A stretch of 64,000 nt of DNA, taken from positions 70,859,547 through 70,923,546 of the forward strand of contig CM048753.1 of assembly GCA_026315105.1 (NCBI GenBank), in the 5' to 3' direction. This DNA comes from Locusta migratoria (taxonomy: Eukaryota; Arthropoda; Insecta; Orthoptera; Acrididae). The position numbers and the translations under genes are program-made. The notes beneath the pieces were generated by a model. That model had not been told where the DNA came from and ran no database searches. It saw only the letters and a program-made list of their open reading frames with translations. Below are positions 29,233 through 38,945 of this stretch, piece after piece; position 1 is the first letter of the stretch, and every line of letters starts with the position of its first letter.

Positions 29233-30695
29233 CAGCCCGTGGCGTAGCTAGCATAGGGCTAGGCGGGGCAGTGCCCCGGGGCCCCCGAGCTCAAGAGGGC
29301 CCCTCGGCCTCCGTGAGCGACGTTTTAAAAAAGTACAGTAGACTATCGATTTTTTGTTTTTGCTCTCCCACCCTACCGTCCATTATCTCCATCTGCCCTC
29401 AAACCAAGTTTCCCACAGTAGCCGCTTTGGGCCACCGGGTGGCGGACCATTGCTTTTAGTGTGGCCTTCACTAGACGCCGCTCGGTGGTGCTGCTGATCT
29501 TCCAAGTCGCCAGTTGCTGTGTACAACAATCGGCGTTGCAGCAGCAGCAGAGGAAGCATCAGAGCAGCTCACTGCGCCTTCCATGTGTTGCGGCGCGCCG
29601 CTCGGCACCTCCAAATACTGAATAAAAACATTTACTCTACAGTACTTCTTATTGGCCAATAGAAATGTACAGTTTGATTATGCCAATAATCGGTTTCCCG
29701 AACATCCATGTCTTCCAATTACTTCAGATAATCGACGATCTACTGTATATAATATTTTAGTTGAATGAAGGATTTTCAAGTTTTATTAACTTTTTGAACC
29801 CTGAGCAACAATCCTCAATTGCATGATGTAAAATCCAAATTTTATTCCCACCTCACAATATAAACATAACAATGTCTATTGCTTGTCCACTATGACGCGA
29901 CCCTCCTACCGTTAGAGTGTTGTCGGTTGAAGTCGGAGTTGCCGTGGCTGACAATATTGCGATATAACAATAAATGGCGGCGAATTACTAGCAGTGTGTT
30001 TGAATTATTACAGAACGGTATCATTATGGTAACTAAACTGTTTGTATAGTGAATTCCCCCAAGGGAGTGCTGTAACCCACTGAAGTGCTGTAACCAACTG
30101 CACTCTGAAAAGCATACAAGAAGAAGAGAAAATATGGTTACATTGTCACAATAGTGAATTGTGCATTCTAGACACTGCCCTCTGCCCCAGTCATAATAAG
30201 CGAAAATGTCGATTTACGTTATTTTACTTATTACTTCATACAGCCTGGTAGCGGCATGGCTCAATACAAAATGTTTTATCATACACAATCCGGCAACTTC
30301 CTTTTGCTGAAACCATCCTACACGAATATTTCTTTTATTTTCTTTCTTTGACTGGGCTTTAAACGAAATAAGTCTGATCGGTATGGAGCACGGGGTCGTT
30401 GTATCTGCATGTCCTGCCCAGGTCTAACTCTATCCCTCGTCAAAATTTCATTCAAATGCATCCAGTACTTTTTGCGTAAAAGCATACCAAACAAACAAAC
30501 TTTTACAGTTATAACTGTATTATCTGTTGCGTGACACATAATTTACTTAGCAGTATTTAGTTTTGCCTTATTATTTCTTACAGAGGGCAGTAAGGAGCTG
30601 AAGAAATAGTTTTGCATCCGTATACGGTTTTAGTTTAAAGAGGGCCCCAATGTTATTTTTGACCCGGGGCCCTTGGTGACGTAGCTACGCCACTG
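29233..30695. mobile_element. hAT-like non-autonomous element, second copy
   Basis: Near-identical subterminal text to 26427-28643: GGGCTAGGCGGGGCAGTGCC at the left and GACCCGGGGCCCTTGG at the right. Ends are CAGCCCGTGGCGTAGCTA (small insertion in the inverted repeat) and TAGCTACGCCACTG. Flanks share GGGAGTA (29224-29230 and 30696-30702). This copy lacks the nested element, confirming the empty site of the inner insertion (ACGGTTTTAGTTTAAAGAG near 30625). No transposase. Confidence 0.8.
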
Positions 30696-30703
30696 GGGAG
30701 TAG

Positions 30704-30929
30704 ACTTTTTTCGCTTGGTAATGGCACCGCAAGAACTGTCGGCCGCTGTGGCCAGTATAGATCGGTGTCACAGGGGAAGTGGAGGTTGATGGGACTAATT
30801 GTGGCGACACAGAGTCGGCCGTTGACTCTGTGCAATCAGAGGGGTCTGGGTCCCATTTGACGCCAGCACTTACCGCTTCGCACACTGGGCTGGGCGCTGT
30901 TCTGTTCCCCAGTCCACCGCACGACATAC
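30704..30929 (-). other. Single-copy-looking sequence with a weak exon-like frame (minus)
   Basis: On the minus strand, joining across the hAT-like element at 30938-32390 leaves an open frame of about 83 codons from 32566 to a GGTAAGTG donor-like site at about 30864-30871. An AG preceded by pyrimidines lies just upstream at about 32574. The amino-acid text (NRFVSFKKLSRRKSVRCTRK, YKDTVESVVNAVV) is not one I recognise. This is speculative and could be chance. Confidence 0.2.
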
Positions 30930-30937
30930 ACTCCGAC

Positions 30938-31110
30938 TAGGGATGGGAAAAACCGACCGGTTAAAACCGATACCAGTATTTTAGTTTTGTATAATCGGTT
31001 TTTTCGGTATTTATTTGGTGTCGGTTGTAACCGGATTTTTTGTAGTTATTGCCAAGAACCGGGTAAAAAGCCGGTACGACTACTTCCTGTAGTAGTGATT
31101 CAAAATGGTT

Positions 31111-31149
<39 letters not shown>

Positions 31150-32390
31150 TAAATAAATAAAAAAATTGAAACTAGTAGACCGAAATATTTAGGGCTATTC
31201 CTAATATTTCCACTGCTATGAAATATTAGGTCATTGCAGTAACTAAGAAAAGCGATCAGTGATAAGAACAATCCCGGCAGTCAGAAACGCGCAACAAACG
31301 CGTGGCGTAAGAACTTAAGGACTGGTGCAGCTACTGAGGCATCGATGCACCTGTTGCCGTGTGGCGTGGCCTATTAGACGACGCGCGTGCACCGGCAGTG
31401 TACGAGACTTGCCTCCGTCTGGTCATGCGGCAGTTCCTTGCTGTCGTCGCCAGACATCGGTTGTTTCTTAAATGGCACCATCCCAAGTATGGAAGTACAT
31501 CACGAAGTACGGGAGCACTGAAGTACAATGATCCATTTGCTTTAAAAAGCTGAAAACGGGTGGAGGTACTACAACTTAAGGAGAAAGCATCCAAAATGTT
31601 TCTTGGTAGAGAAGGTAAATCCAATTCATATACCTATTATGTAAGCTTGGAATAATAACTTTTCATGTATTATAATATTGTTGTGCTAACAAGTTTTATT
31701 AATGTGATTCCTTCAAAGCGAGGGGCTTTTTTAATAACCAACATGGGTTTAGGTAACTTTGATCATGTGGTGCCTCACGAGGTAGCCGTGTGGTCTGAGG
31801 CTCCATGTTACGGACTGCGCGGCTGCTCCAGTCGGAGGTTCGAGTCCTCCCTCCTCCCTCGGTCATGGGTGTATATGTTGTCATTAGCGTAAGTTAGTTA
31901 AGTTAGATTAAGAGATATTCGTATGCGCTGGCTCACAAGTCCAACTTACGGAGTGGTTGGCTCAATATTCGCAACTGCCGGATGGAAATACTAGGCCAGT
32001 AAATCTGTATGCTTCGTATATCGTCTTCTACGGCCTCCTGGCTAGGCTTACACACACTCAAGAAGGCGTAGTATTGGGAGGGCATCTTGCGAAATATGGA
32101 AAGACTAGTGATTTATCGTATAACGTAAATTTACCTAAATATTAACTAAATTTTGTAAGTTTCGGTTTCGCCCGAAACTAGAGATACCGAAAATTCGATT
32201 ACGGTTTCTGTTTCGGCCGCAAAATAATGTTTCGGTCGAACTCTACTGGAAAAAATAGCAATAAAAGATCGAAAACCGGTTATTTAAAAAACCGGTGATC
32301 TTGAGCAATATTTACAGTGCGGTTAAACTGGAGATGAAAAGAACCGGTATAACCGAAAACCGGTTGTTTCAGCGATAACCGCCATCCCTA
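30938..32390 (+). mobile_element. hAT-like non-autonomous element, carries a SINE (copy 1)
   Basis: Inverted ends are TAGGGATGG at 30938 and CCATCCCTA at 32390. Flanks are ACTCCGAC (30930-30937) and ACTCTGAC (32391-32398), 7 of 8. The subterminal regions are full of AACCGGTT and CCGGTTAAAA motifs. Internal landmarks are a T tract (31111-31148), a GC-rich block 31320-31560, and a SINE at 31768-31918. A second copy in opposite orientation lies at 37267-38877. Confidence 0.9.
31768..31918 (+). mobile_element. tRNA-derived SINE, subtype C, inside the hAT-like element
   Basis: Head CACGAGGTAGCCGTGTGGTC (A-box-like) and B box GGAGGTTCGAGTCCTCCCTC, then ATGTTGTCATTAGCGTAAG. The 3' part is truncated. 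The other hAT-like copy (37267-38877) carries the same SINE at the same place with a longer 3' end, so it inserted before that element amplified. Confidence 0.85.
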
Positions 32391-32398
32391 ACTCTGAC

Positions 32399-32613
32399 GA
32401 CCGCATTCACCACACTCTCCACCGTGTCCTTATAGACCATGGAGGTATGAGGAAGGGACACCACAGAGTGTAGATATCTATGACGCTTCTTCCTTGTACA
32501 TCGCACTGATTTTCTCCTGGACAGCTTTTTGAAACTTACAAAGCGGTTAGACAAATATCTCAAGGTACTTGGGAATTATGTAGAAAAATAAAGTGTCTTA
32601 TTTTTAATGTGTT

Positions 32614-32661
<48 letters not shown>

Positions 32662-32705
32662 CAGACACAACCTGCGCATAGTCGGCAGGGGAAACTTATT
32701 TTCTA
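32399..32705. other. Spacer with long T tract
   Basis: 32399-32575 is single-copy-looking sequence, the other half of the possible exon described at 30704. A T tract occupies about 32615-32660. The remainder is unassigned. Confidence 0.4.
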
Positions 32706-32741
32706 ACTCCTTGTAATAAACAGTTGTCTTAACAGAAGAAA

Positions 32742-32750
<9 letters not shown>

Positions 32751-32808
<58 letters not shown>
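32751..32808 (+). repeat. (CA)n(TA)n compound microsatellite
   Basis: CA units to about 32779, then TA units to 32808. Confidence 0.98.
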
Positions 32809-32812
<4 letters not shown>

Positions 32813-32814
32813 TG

Positions 32815-33007
32815 GAAAGTAGGAGGCGAGGTACTGGCGGAAGTAAAGTAGTGAGGCGGTGTCGTGAGTCGTGTCGGGGTAGCTCAATGGTAGAGCGCTT
32901 GCCCGCGAAAGGCAAAGGTCCCAGGTTCGAGTCCCGGTTCCGGCACACAATTTTAATCTGCCAGGAAGATTCATAACAGCGCACACTCCGCTGCAGAGTG
33001 AAAGTTT

Positions 33008-33009
<2 letters not shown>
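32815..33009 (+). repeat. tRNA-like unit, same family as the 44.5-kb array
   Basis: Plus-strand orientation: GGTACTGGCGGAAGTAAAG, GTCGGGGTAGCTCAATGGTA (A box), CCCAGGTTCGAGTCCCGGTT (B box), CCGGCACACAATTTTAATC and a CACTCCGCTGCAGAGTGAA end. It is the cleanest single copy, showing unit order: spacer, tRNA-like core, short tail. The presumed anticodon loop lacks the usual U33, so a functional tRNA is unlikely. Confidence 0.8.
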
Positions 33010-33012
<3 letters not shown>

Positions 33013-33067
<55 letters not shown>

Positions 33068-33072
33068 ATGCG
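33013..33072 (+). repeat. (TA)n(TG)n compound microsatellite
   Basis: TA units 33014-33040, then TG units with one interruption to about 33080. Confidence 0.97.
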
Positions 33073-33081
33073 TGTGTGTGT

Positions 33082-33785
33082 CAACATGAATAAAACGAAA
33101 TACATGGTAATTGGTGGAATAAATGAAGACTTAAGATTAGAAGAAGGGATGGGAACAATAATAACCACAGAAGAATATAAATATTTAGGAGTGAAAATTA
33201 CAAATGATGGGAAACAGGAAAAAGAAATTAGATCAAGAATAAATGCAGGAAAGACGACAATTTCTTTGTTGAATTGAATTCTCTGGGACAAACACATAAC
33301 TACAGATAACAAAATTAGGATATATAAAACAATACTTCGGAGCATTATTACAAATGGTTCAGAAGTGTGGACAACAAAATGGCAACTGAAGTCCATATTA
33401 TTAGCTACAGAAATGGATTTCTGGAGACGTTCATCAAGAATATCAAGAAGAGAAAGAATAAGAAATAAAGTAATCGGAGAAAAAGTGAAATATAAAAATA
33501 CAATTATTGAATTCATCGAACACAAACTTTTAAAATGGTATGGACACGTCAGAAGAATGGGACAAGAAAGGCTTCCAAAATGCATACTCGACTGGATACC
33601 GAACGGAAGAAGAAAAAAAGGGCCGACCACCTACCACATGGATGCTGAAAGTTCAGTCAGCAGTGAGGAAGAACAACATTCCTGAGGACTTATGGGAGGA
33701 CAGAGAAGAGTGGAGAACAATAATTCGAAACTTAATGTAATCTAATATCTGGAAAAAATGTACTTTACATTGTAAAACCAGAATA
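33082..33785 (+). mobile_element. RTE-like LINE family 2, C-terminal coding part
   Basis: Encodes NMNKTKYMVIGGINEDLRLE, EEYKYLGVKITNDGKQEKEI, then after a stop near 33277 SIITNGSEVWTTKWQLKSIL, LLKWYGHVRRMGQERLPKCI and GRRKKGPTTYHM. These are the segments after the palm of RTE-like enzymes (KYLGV, GSE-W, W-GH-RR). It has at least one stop and one frameshift. The 3' end is TTGTAAAACCAGAATAATG, followed by (TG)n at 33787-33826. The relative at 9962-10262 is only the 3' end. Confidence 0.8.
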
Positions 33786-33793
33786 ATGTGTGT

Positions 33794-33834
<41 letters not shown>

Positions 33835-33872
33835 TTTCTTCTGTTAAGACAACTGTTTATTACAAGGAGGGG

Positions 33873-34629
33873 ACACAGTGATCACCACACCTGCAAGTTT
33901 ACCTAAGCATGCCTCCAGCGAGACACAAAATTCCAGCTTCACCCTGCCCACAGTATTCAAACTAGTAGTTATGAAACTAATTTCCGTAAGAGTAAGGACC
34001 TCAAACTTGCTCACTCCTCCCCATATATAAATGACGTCTGTTCCGAATCACGGCTGGCTACACATTTTCAGCTTTGCCCATTCGCAAGGAAGTAGGTTAC
34101 AGTACACTTGTTCTCCCACAGCTTGAATACTGCTCACCGGTGTGGGATCCGTACCAGGTGGTGTTGGCAGAGGAAGTGGAGAAGATCCAACGGAGAGCAG
34201 CGCGCTTCGTTACAGGATCATTTGGTAATCGAGAAAGCGTTACAGAGATGATCGATAAACTCCAGTGGAAGAATCTGCAGGAGAGACGCTCTGTCGCTCG
34301 GTACGGGCTTTTGTCGAAGTTTCGAGAACACACCTTTCCCGAGGAGTCTAGTAGTATATAGCTCCCTCCTACGTATGTCTCGCGTAGAGATCATGAAGAT
34401 AAAATCAGAGAGATTAGAGCCCATAGAATGGCATACCGACAATATTTCTTTCCGCGAACATCCGTGACTGGAATAGGAGGGAGAACCAATAGTGGTACTC
34501 AAGATACCCTCCGCCACACACCATCGGGTGGCTTGCGGAGTATGAATGTAGATGTAGATATAGATTCTGTGAATATGAAACAATAACAACTGTAGTATCA
34601 GAAGTGACGTCTTTCCTTTCGCAATAGAC

Positions 34630-34667
<38 letters not shown>

Positions 34668-34815
34668 GCCGGTGACGGGCAAAGTTTGAAGCCCTTACTC
34701 TTACGGGAATTAATTTCATAACTACGAGTTTGAGTACTGTGGGCAGGGCGAAGCTGGGAATTTGTATCTGACGGGAGGCGTGCTTAGGTAGTCTTTGCAG
34801 GTGCAGTGATCACTG
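33873..34815. repeat. Inverted-repeat element (arms about 140 bp) holding a LINE
   Basis: The left arm 33877-34010 (ACAGTGATCACCACACCTGC, CCTGCCCACAGTATTCAAAC, CCGTAAGAGTAAGG) is the diverged reverse complement of 34670-34815. The interior contains a CR1-like LINE (34072-34570) and (AT)n at 34632-34662. Ends are not precisely defined. Confidence 0.75.
34072..34570 (+). mobile_element. CR1/Jockey-like LINE, subfamily B, 3' part
   Basis: Encodes KEVGYSTLVLPQLEYCSPVW, DPYQVVLAEEVEKIQRRAAR, SVTEMIDKLQW, then a stop near 34361 and PPTYVSRRDHEDKIREIRA. It ends with the GAATGTAGATGTAGATATAG tail. 5'-truncated, with no palm. Closely related to 747-1475. Confidence 0.85.
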
Positions 34816-35077
34816 GGAGTAGTCTTTTGTACTTCGCGAATGAACTAGTTTGGAAGAGCGCTCCCACAGGCGAACTAGTTCGCAGATCCCACGCCTCTTA
34901 GTTCGTCCGCTCCTTTTCCGAACTGACGGTGAACGGCGCGCAGAATCGCGTGATTCCCTTCTGCCAGTTGCCGTCATTTCCAGCTGAGATGCAGCTCAGC
35001 TGTAGTTTCATAGTTAACTGCCATAAGAAATCTATTTTAAAAATGTATGCAAAGTAGTTGAATACCATTGTATCACC

Positions 35078-35278
35078 AAAAATGTTCAAATGTTTGTAAA
35101 TCTATCGGACCAAGCTACGTGGTCATCTGTCCGTAGCTTACAAACTACTTAAACATAGGAAAACTAACCTACGGACGAACAGACACACCCATGCCCCAGG
35201 GAGGACTCGAACCTCCACGGCGAGCAACCGCGCGCTCCGCAACGAGACGCTTTAGACCGCTCGGCTACTCCACCGCGG
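35078..35278 (-). mobile_element. tRNA-derived SINE, subtype A (antisense), with target duplication
   Basis: Same layout as 4792-4992: minus-strand head GCCGCGGTGGAGTAGCCGAG, B box GGAGGTTCGAGTCCTCCCTG, tail ATTTGAACATTTTT. Perfect 12-bp target duplication CATTGTATCACC at 35066-35077 and 35279-35290. Confidence 0.95.
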
Positions 35279-35928
35279 CATTGTATCACCCATTCGCGTA
35301 AATAACTGGTTTATTTTCCTAAGTATTTGATGTCAAATTGCCCTAAAATACGGGTAATAGCACACGCTTTGGCAACACTGATCCATTATATAAAAAAGCT
35401 GTCATAAAGAAAAAGAAAGTGCTCATTTAAAAGCGGTAGCAAAAGCCAAAAAGAGCGGACGAATTAAAACGAGCGGACGAACTAAAAAGTCAGCTACGGG
35501 TTGCGAACTAAAATATGCGGGATCGGTCGGGAACTAAAATGTGAGCGATCGGTCGCAAACTGTTATACCAAACGTATCTACCTTCTTAGTTCGTTGGATT
35601 CTTTTCCGAAGACCGACGGGCAACAGCGAGAGGGCGCGCAGCAGAATTAAAAATCACGTGTTTGCCTTCTGCTGATGAGAGCCATTTCGAGGTGAGCGTC
35701 TGTTGAAGTGTTCTGCACTCTGCAATATCCGAGTAATAAATTCCATAATGCGAAGATAAGCCTAAACTTAAACGCGAGGAATTATCCACAAACTGTTTCT
35801 TTTGGTCTAGGTGATATCGTTAGCGGCTCAAGCAGCAAGCGCATGAAGCAGCTAGGTGGGGGAACTTCTCCCTCCACCTGCACGCGCAGACCACGCCGCT
35901 CAGCCGTCACTGGGAGCGGACGAACTAA

Positions 35929-36129
35929 AATAAATGTTCAAATGTTTGTATAGCTTATGGGACTTAACTAAGGGGTCATCAGTCCCTAAACTTACAAACT
36001 ACTTACGAACTAGCTAATACTAAGGACGGCACAAATATCCATGCCCGAGGGGGGATTGGAACCCCCGACCGTAGTGGCCGTGCAGACCGTGACTGGAGCG
36101 CCTCAGTCCCCTCGGCCACCGCGGCCGGC
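35929..36129 (-). mobile_element. tRNA-derived SINE, subtype B (antisense), with target duplication
   Basis: Minus strand: GCCGGCCGCGGTGGCCGAGG head, a B-box region with one change (GGGGGTTCCAATCCCCC), GGGACTGATGACCCCTTAGT and tail. Perfect 9-bp duplication ACGAACTAA at 35920-35928 and 36130-36138. Confidence 0.93.
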
Positions 36130-36218
36130 ACGAACTAACTAAAAGAGGGAACTAGTTCGCGGTAGCACCGCGAACTAAAGCGAGTGCTTCCGATGGCGAA
36201 CTATTATGTCCTAGTCTA

Positions 36219-36345
36219 CTGGGATGTGGTGTAGGGGTCAGCGCAACTGTCTAGAAAGCAGGAGACGCGGGTTCGAATCCCGGCTGCGTATAAATTTTCA
36301 GCTTTGCTCATTCGCAGTTGAAGTCATATATTCTGTGAATGTGAA
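36219..36345 (+). repeat. tRNA-like sequence
   Basis: GGATGTGGTGTAGGGGTCAG (A-box-like), then ACGCGGGTTCGAATCCCGGC (B box) and TTTTCAGCTTTGC. A related GGCTGGCTACACATTTTCAG sits at 34050. Probably a SINE head, not a tRNA gene. Confidence 0.55.
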
Positions 36346-36525
36346 ACGTGTAGTTGTGTTATGACCCACAGAGTCACAGGGCTTGCCAATTTTTTTTTTT
36401 TTTTAGTCGGAAGAAATACGCGTACAGAAAAACGTAGAGAAACACTGTCCCTGCGGAACGCAGTCTAGTGAGCACGGCACATACGACGACATAATGATAA
36501 CTGCTTCAGGCGGTACCGCGCACAG
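36346..36525 (+). repeat. Diverged direct duplication, left copy
   Basis: TAGTTGTGTTATGA, CGGAAGAAATACGCGTA, AGTGAGCACGGCACATACGA and CTGCTTCAGGCGGTACC recur in order at about 36996-37178 with many changes. Confidence 0.7.
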
Positions 36526-36808
36526 CAGTGGCGTAACTAGGACTTGGCTTTGGGGGGGGGGGGATGATAGATCTGCTTGACGAGCAAAATTTTAGCCAGT
36601 TCTTAGACTACCATCTACCATTCCCGTTGAAGAAACTAATTCACTCGCATCCAATGAAAGCTTATGGTAAAACACTCCCAAGTTTCCAATCTTTACCTTT
36701 ACCAGATTGCTGTTATACGATTTTTTTTTCGGGGTCTGGGGGGGGGGGTTCTATCCCCCTCATCCCCCCCACCCCCCCCCCCACCACCCCCCCGTAGTTA
36801 CGCCACTG
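36526..36808. mobile_element. hAT-like MITE with G/C homopolymer interior
   Basis: Exact 14-bp inverted ends: CAGTGGCGTAACTA at 36526 and TAGTTACGCCACTG ending 36808. The G tract near 36549 and long C runs (36742-36792) sit just inside the ends. Flanks GCGCACAG and GGCCACCC do not match, so the target duplication is lost or the right flank is rearranged. No ORF. Confidence 0.75.
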
Positions 36809-36995
36809 GGCCACCCGAATTTTCATGTGTTACAAAAAGCATAGACCAACTAAAGAATAACAGCTAAATTCGGAAATTCTCGCAAACTGCGAATTAGTAT
36901 TTGTTGAATTAAGATTTGTAGCTGCGGAGTATCGGCAATTCTGTTCCTTGAGAACAGAAGTATAATTGTAAATTCATTGCCTTTGAAATTATACA

Positions 36996-37178
36996 TATAG
37001 TTGTGTTATGATGCGGGGAGTGAGGGGGGTCGCCAAAATGTTTTTAGTTGGAAGAGTGACGCGTATTGAAAAAAGGTTGAAAAACACCTCTCCGGAGGAA
37101 TGCTGTCCAGTGAGCACGGCACATACGACGGCGCAATATCACTGCTTCAGACGGTACCACGCACAGTGCTGGCACAGC
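36996..37178 (+). repeat. Diverged direct duplication, right copy
   Basis: Partner of 36346-36525. It includes AGTGAGCACGGCACATACGA and GGTACCACGCACAG. Confidence 0.7.
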
Positions 37179-37849
37179 TAGTAGCATGTCCTTGGCCGCA
37201 GTTCTCAGTCGTGGTGAATTCCCGCCCACCTGTCGATTACACAGCTCTGGTGTGAATACTGTTCCCTAGGGATGGCGGTTATCACTGAAACAACCAGTTT
37301 GCGGTTATACCGGTTCTTTTCATCTCCAGTTTAACCGCACCGTAAAAATTGCTCAAAATGACCGTTTTTTTTTAATAACCGGTTTTCGGTTCTTATTGCT
37401 ATTATTTCCAGTAGAGTTTCACAGAAACATATTTTTTCGGCCGAAACAGAAACCTTAATCGAATTTTCGGTTGTTCTAGTTTCAGCCGAAACCGAAACTT
37501 GCGAAATTTAGTTAAAATTTAGGTAAATTTACGTTTTACAACATATTTTGCAAGATCCCCTCCCAATACTACGCCCTCTTCAGTGTGTGTAAGCCTAGCC
37601 AGAAGTCCGTAGAAGACGATATACGAAGCATAAACATTTACTGGCCTAGTATTCCCATCCGGCAGTTGCGATATATATATATATATATATAAAGTTACAC
37701 TCAGTAAATGAACTTCAATCAGTGCTGCAGAAGTATTTCGAAAATTAAAGTCACAGTTCCGACTAACAGTATGATTGTTGTCAGTGTAAATTTACGCAAA
37801 TTGTACTAGGAAAGTTGTGTACGACATGATCAAAGAATGTTGAAATGGG

Positions 37850-38055
37850 TGTTAGTTCGTATGAGATCTAAGTGCTTAGGTCATCGGTCCCTAGACTTAC
37901 AAACTACTTAATCTAATTTAAACTAACTTACGCTAAGGACAACATACACAGCCTTGACCGAGGGAGGAGGGAGGACTCGAACCTCCGACTGGACCAGCCG
38001 CGCCATCCGTGACATGGAGCCTCAGACCGCACGGCTGCCTCGCGAGGCACCACAT
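37850..38055 (-). mobile_element. tRNA-derived SINE, subtype C (antisense)
   Basis: Minus-strand head CGCGAGGCAGCCGTGCGGTC and B box GGAGGTTCGAGTCCTCCCTC, then ACTTAGATCTCATACG toward its 3' end. Allelic in position to the SINE at 31768 in the sister hAT-like copy. Confidence 0.85.
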
Positions 38056-38657
38056 GATCAATGTTTCCTAAACCCATATTGGTTATTAAAAAAACCCCTC
38101 GCTTTCAAGGAATCACATTAATAAAACTTGTTAGCATAACAATATGATAATACATGAAAAGTTATTATTCCAAGCTTACATAATAGGTATATGAATTGGA
38201 TTTACCTTCTCTTCCAAGAAACATTTTGGATGCTTTCTCCTTAAGTTGTAGTACCTCCACCCGTTTTCAGCTTTTTAAAGCAAATGGAGCATTGTACCTC
38301 ACTGCTACCGTACTTGGTGAAGTACTTGCACGCTCGGGATGGTGCCATTTAAGACACAACCGATGTCTGGCGACGACAGCAAGGAACTGCCGCATGACCA
38401 GACGGAGGCAAGTCTCGTACACTGCCGGTGCACGCGCGTCGTCTAATAGGCCACGCCACACGGCAACAGGTGCATCGATGCCTCAGTAGCTGCACCAGTC
38501 CTTAAGTTCTTACGCCACGCGTTTGTTGCGCGTTTCTGACTGCCGGGATTGTTCTTATCGCTGATCGCTTTTCTTAGTTACTGCAATGACCTAATATTTC
38601 ATAGCAGTGGAAATTTTAGGAATAGCCCTAAATATTTCGGTCTACTAGTTTCAATTT

Positions 38658-38670
38658 TTTTAATTATTTA

Positions 38671-38703
<33 letters not shown>
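38658..38703 (+). repeat. poly(A) tract
   Basis: About 34 A inside the hAT-like copy 2, equivalent to the T tract at 31111-31148 in copy 1. Confidence 0.95.
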
Positions 38704-38704
<1 letters not shown>

Positions 38705-38945
38705 ACACATTTTGAATCACTACTACAGGAAGTAGTCGTACCGGCTTTTTACCCGGTTCTTGGCAATAACTACAAAAAAACCGTTAAAACTGACACCAAA
38801 TAAATACCGAAAAAGACCGGTTATTCAAAACTAAAACAGCGGTATCGGTTTTAACCGGTCGGTTTTACCCACCCCTACTCCTCCCGCCCCCTCGCTCCCC
38901 TCATTATGACGTGCCCGTCCTCCTGGTAGCCGGGTATACGCACAG

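Larger units (their letters stand above)
32706..33872. repeat. Inverted-repeat block bracketing a LINE and a tRNA-like unit
   Basis: TCCTTGTAATAAACAGTTGT, then TTAACAGAAGAAAATTAAATTC at 32708-32750 is repeated as an exact-looking reverse complement at 33826-33870. Each arm continues into (CA)n/(TG)n. Between the arms are a tRNA-like unit (32815-33009), microsatellites and an RTE-like LINE (33082-33785). Confidence 0.8.
34820..36217. mobile_element. Probable hAT-like element rich in GAACTA motifs, with two SINEs
   Basis: Subterminal regions at both ends carry many copies of GCGAACTA/TAGTTCGC in mixed orientation. The ends are TAGTCTTTTGTAC and, inverted, AGACTAGGACATA, only roughly matching. 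Flanks ACTGGGAG (34812-34819) and ACTGGGAT (36218-36225) match at 7 of 8, the hAT duplication length. It contains an internal diverged direct repeat (34895-35010 versus 35585-35705) and SINEs at 35078 and 35929. No transposase. Confidence 0.55.
37267..38877 (-). mobile_element. hAT-like element carrying a SINE (copy 2, inverted)
   Basis: Reverse-complement counterpart of 30938-32390: TAGGGATGGCGGTTATC at 37267 and GGTTTTACCCACCCCTA ending 38877. Flanks CTGTTCCC and CTCCTCCC match at 6 of 8. It shares the SINE, the GC-rich block (38190-38490 here) and an A/T tract. It differs by an (AT)n at 37670-37690 and a longer SINE 3' end. Confidence 0.88.

Noticed and set aside
31331..31624. 97-codon frame also present in inverted form at 38196-38489
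   Set aside because: It is conserved only because both lie in copies of the same non-autonomous hAT-like element. No domain, and several substitutions between copies. I treat it as part of the element, not a gene.
33007..33630. 207-codon hydrophobic minus-strand frame resembling a membrane protein
   Set aside because: It is the antisense of the RTE-like LINE at 33082-33785 and includes the microsatellite. The hydrophobicity comes from complementing A-rich coding sequence.
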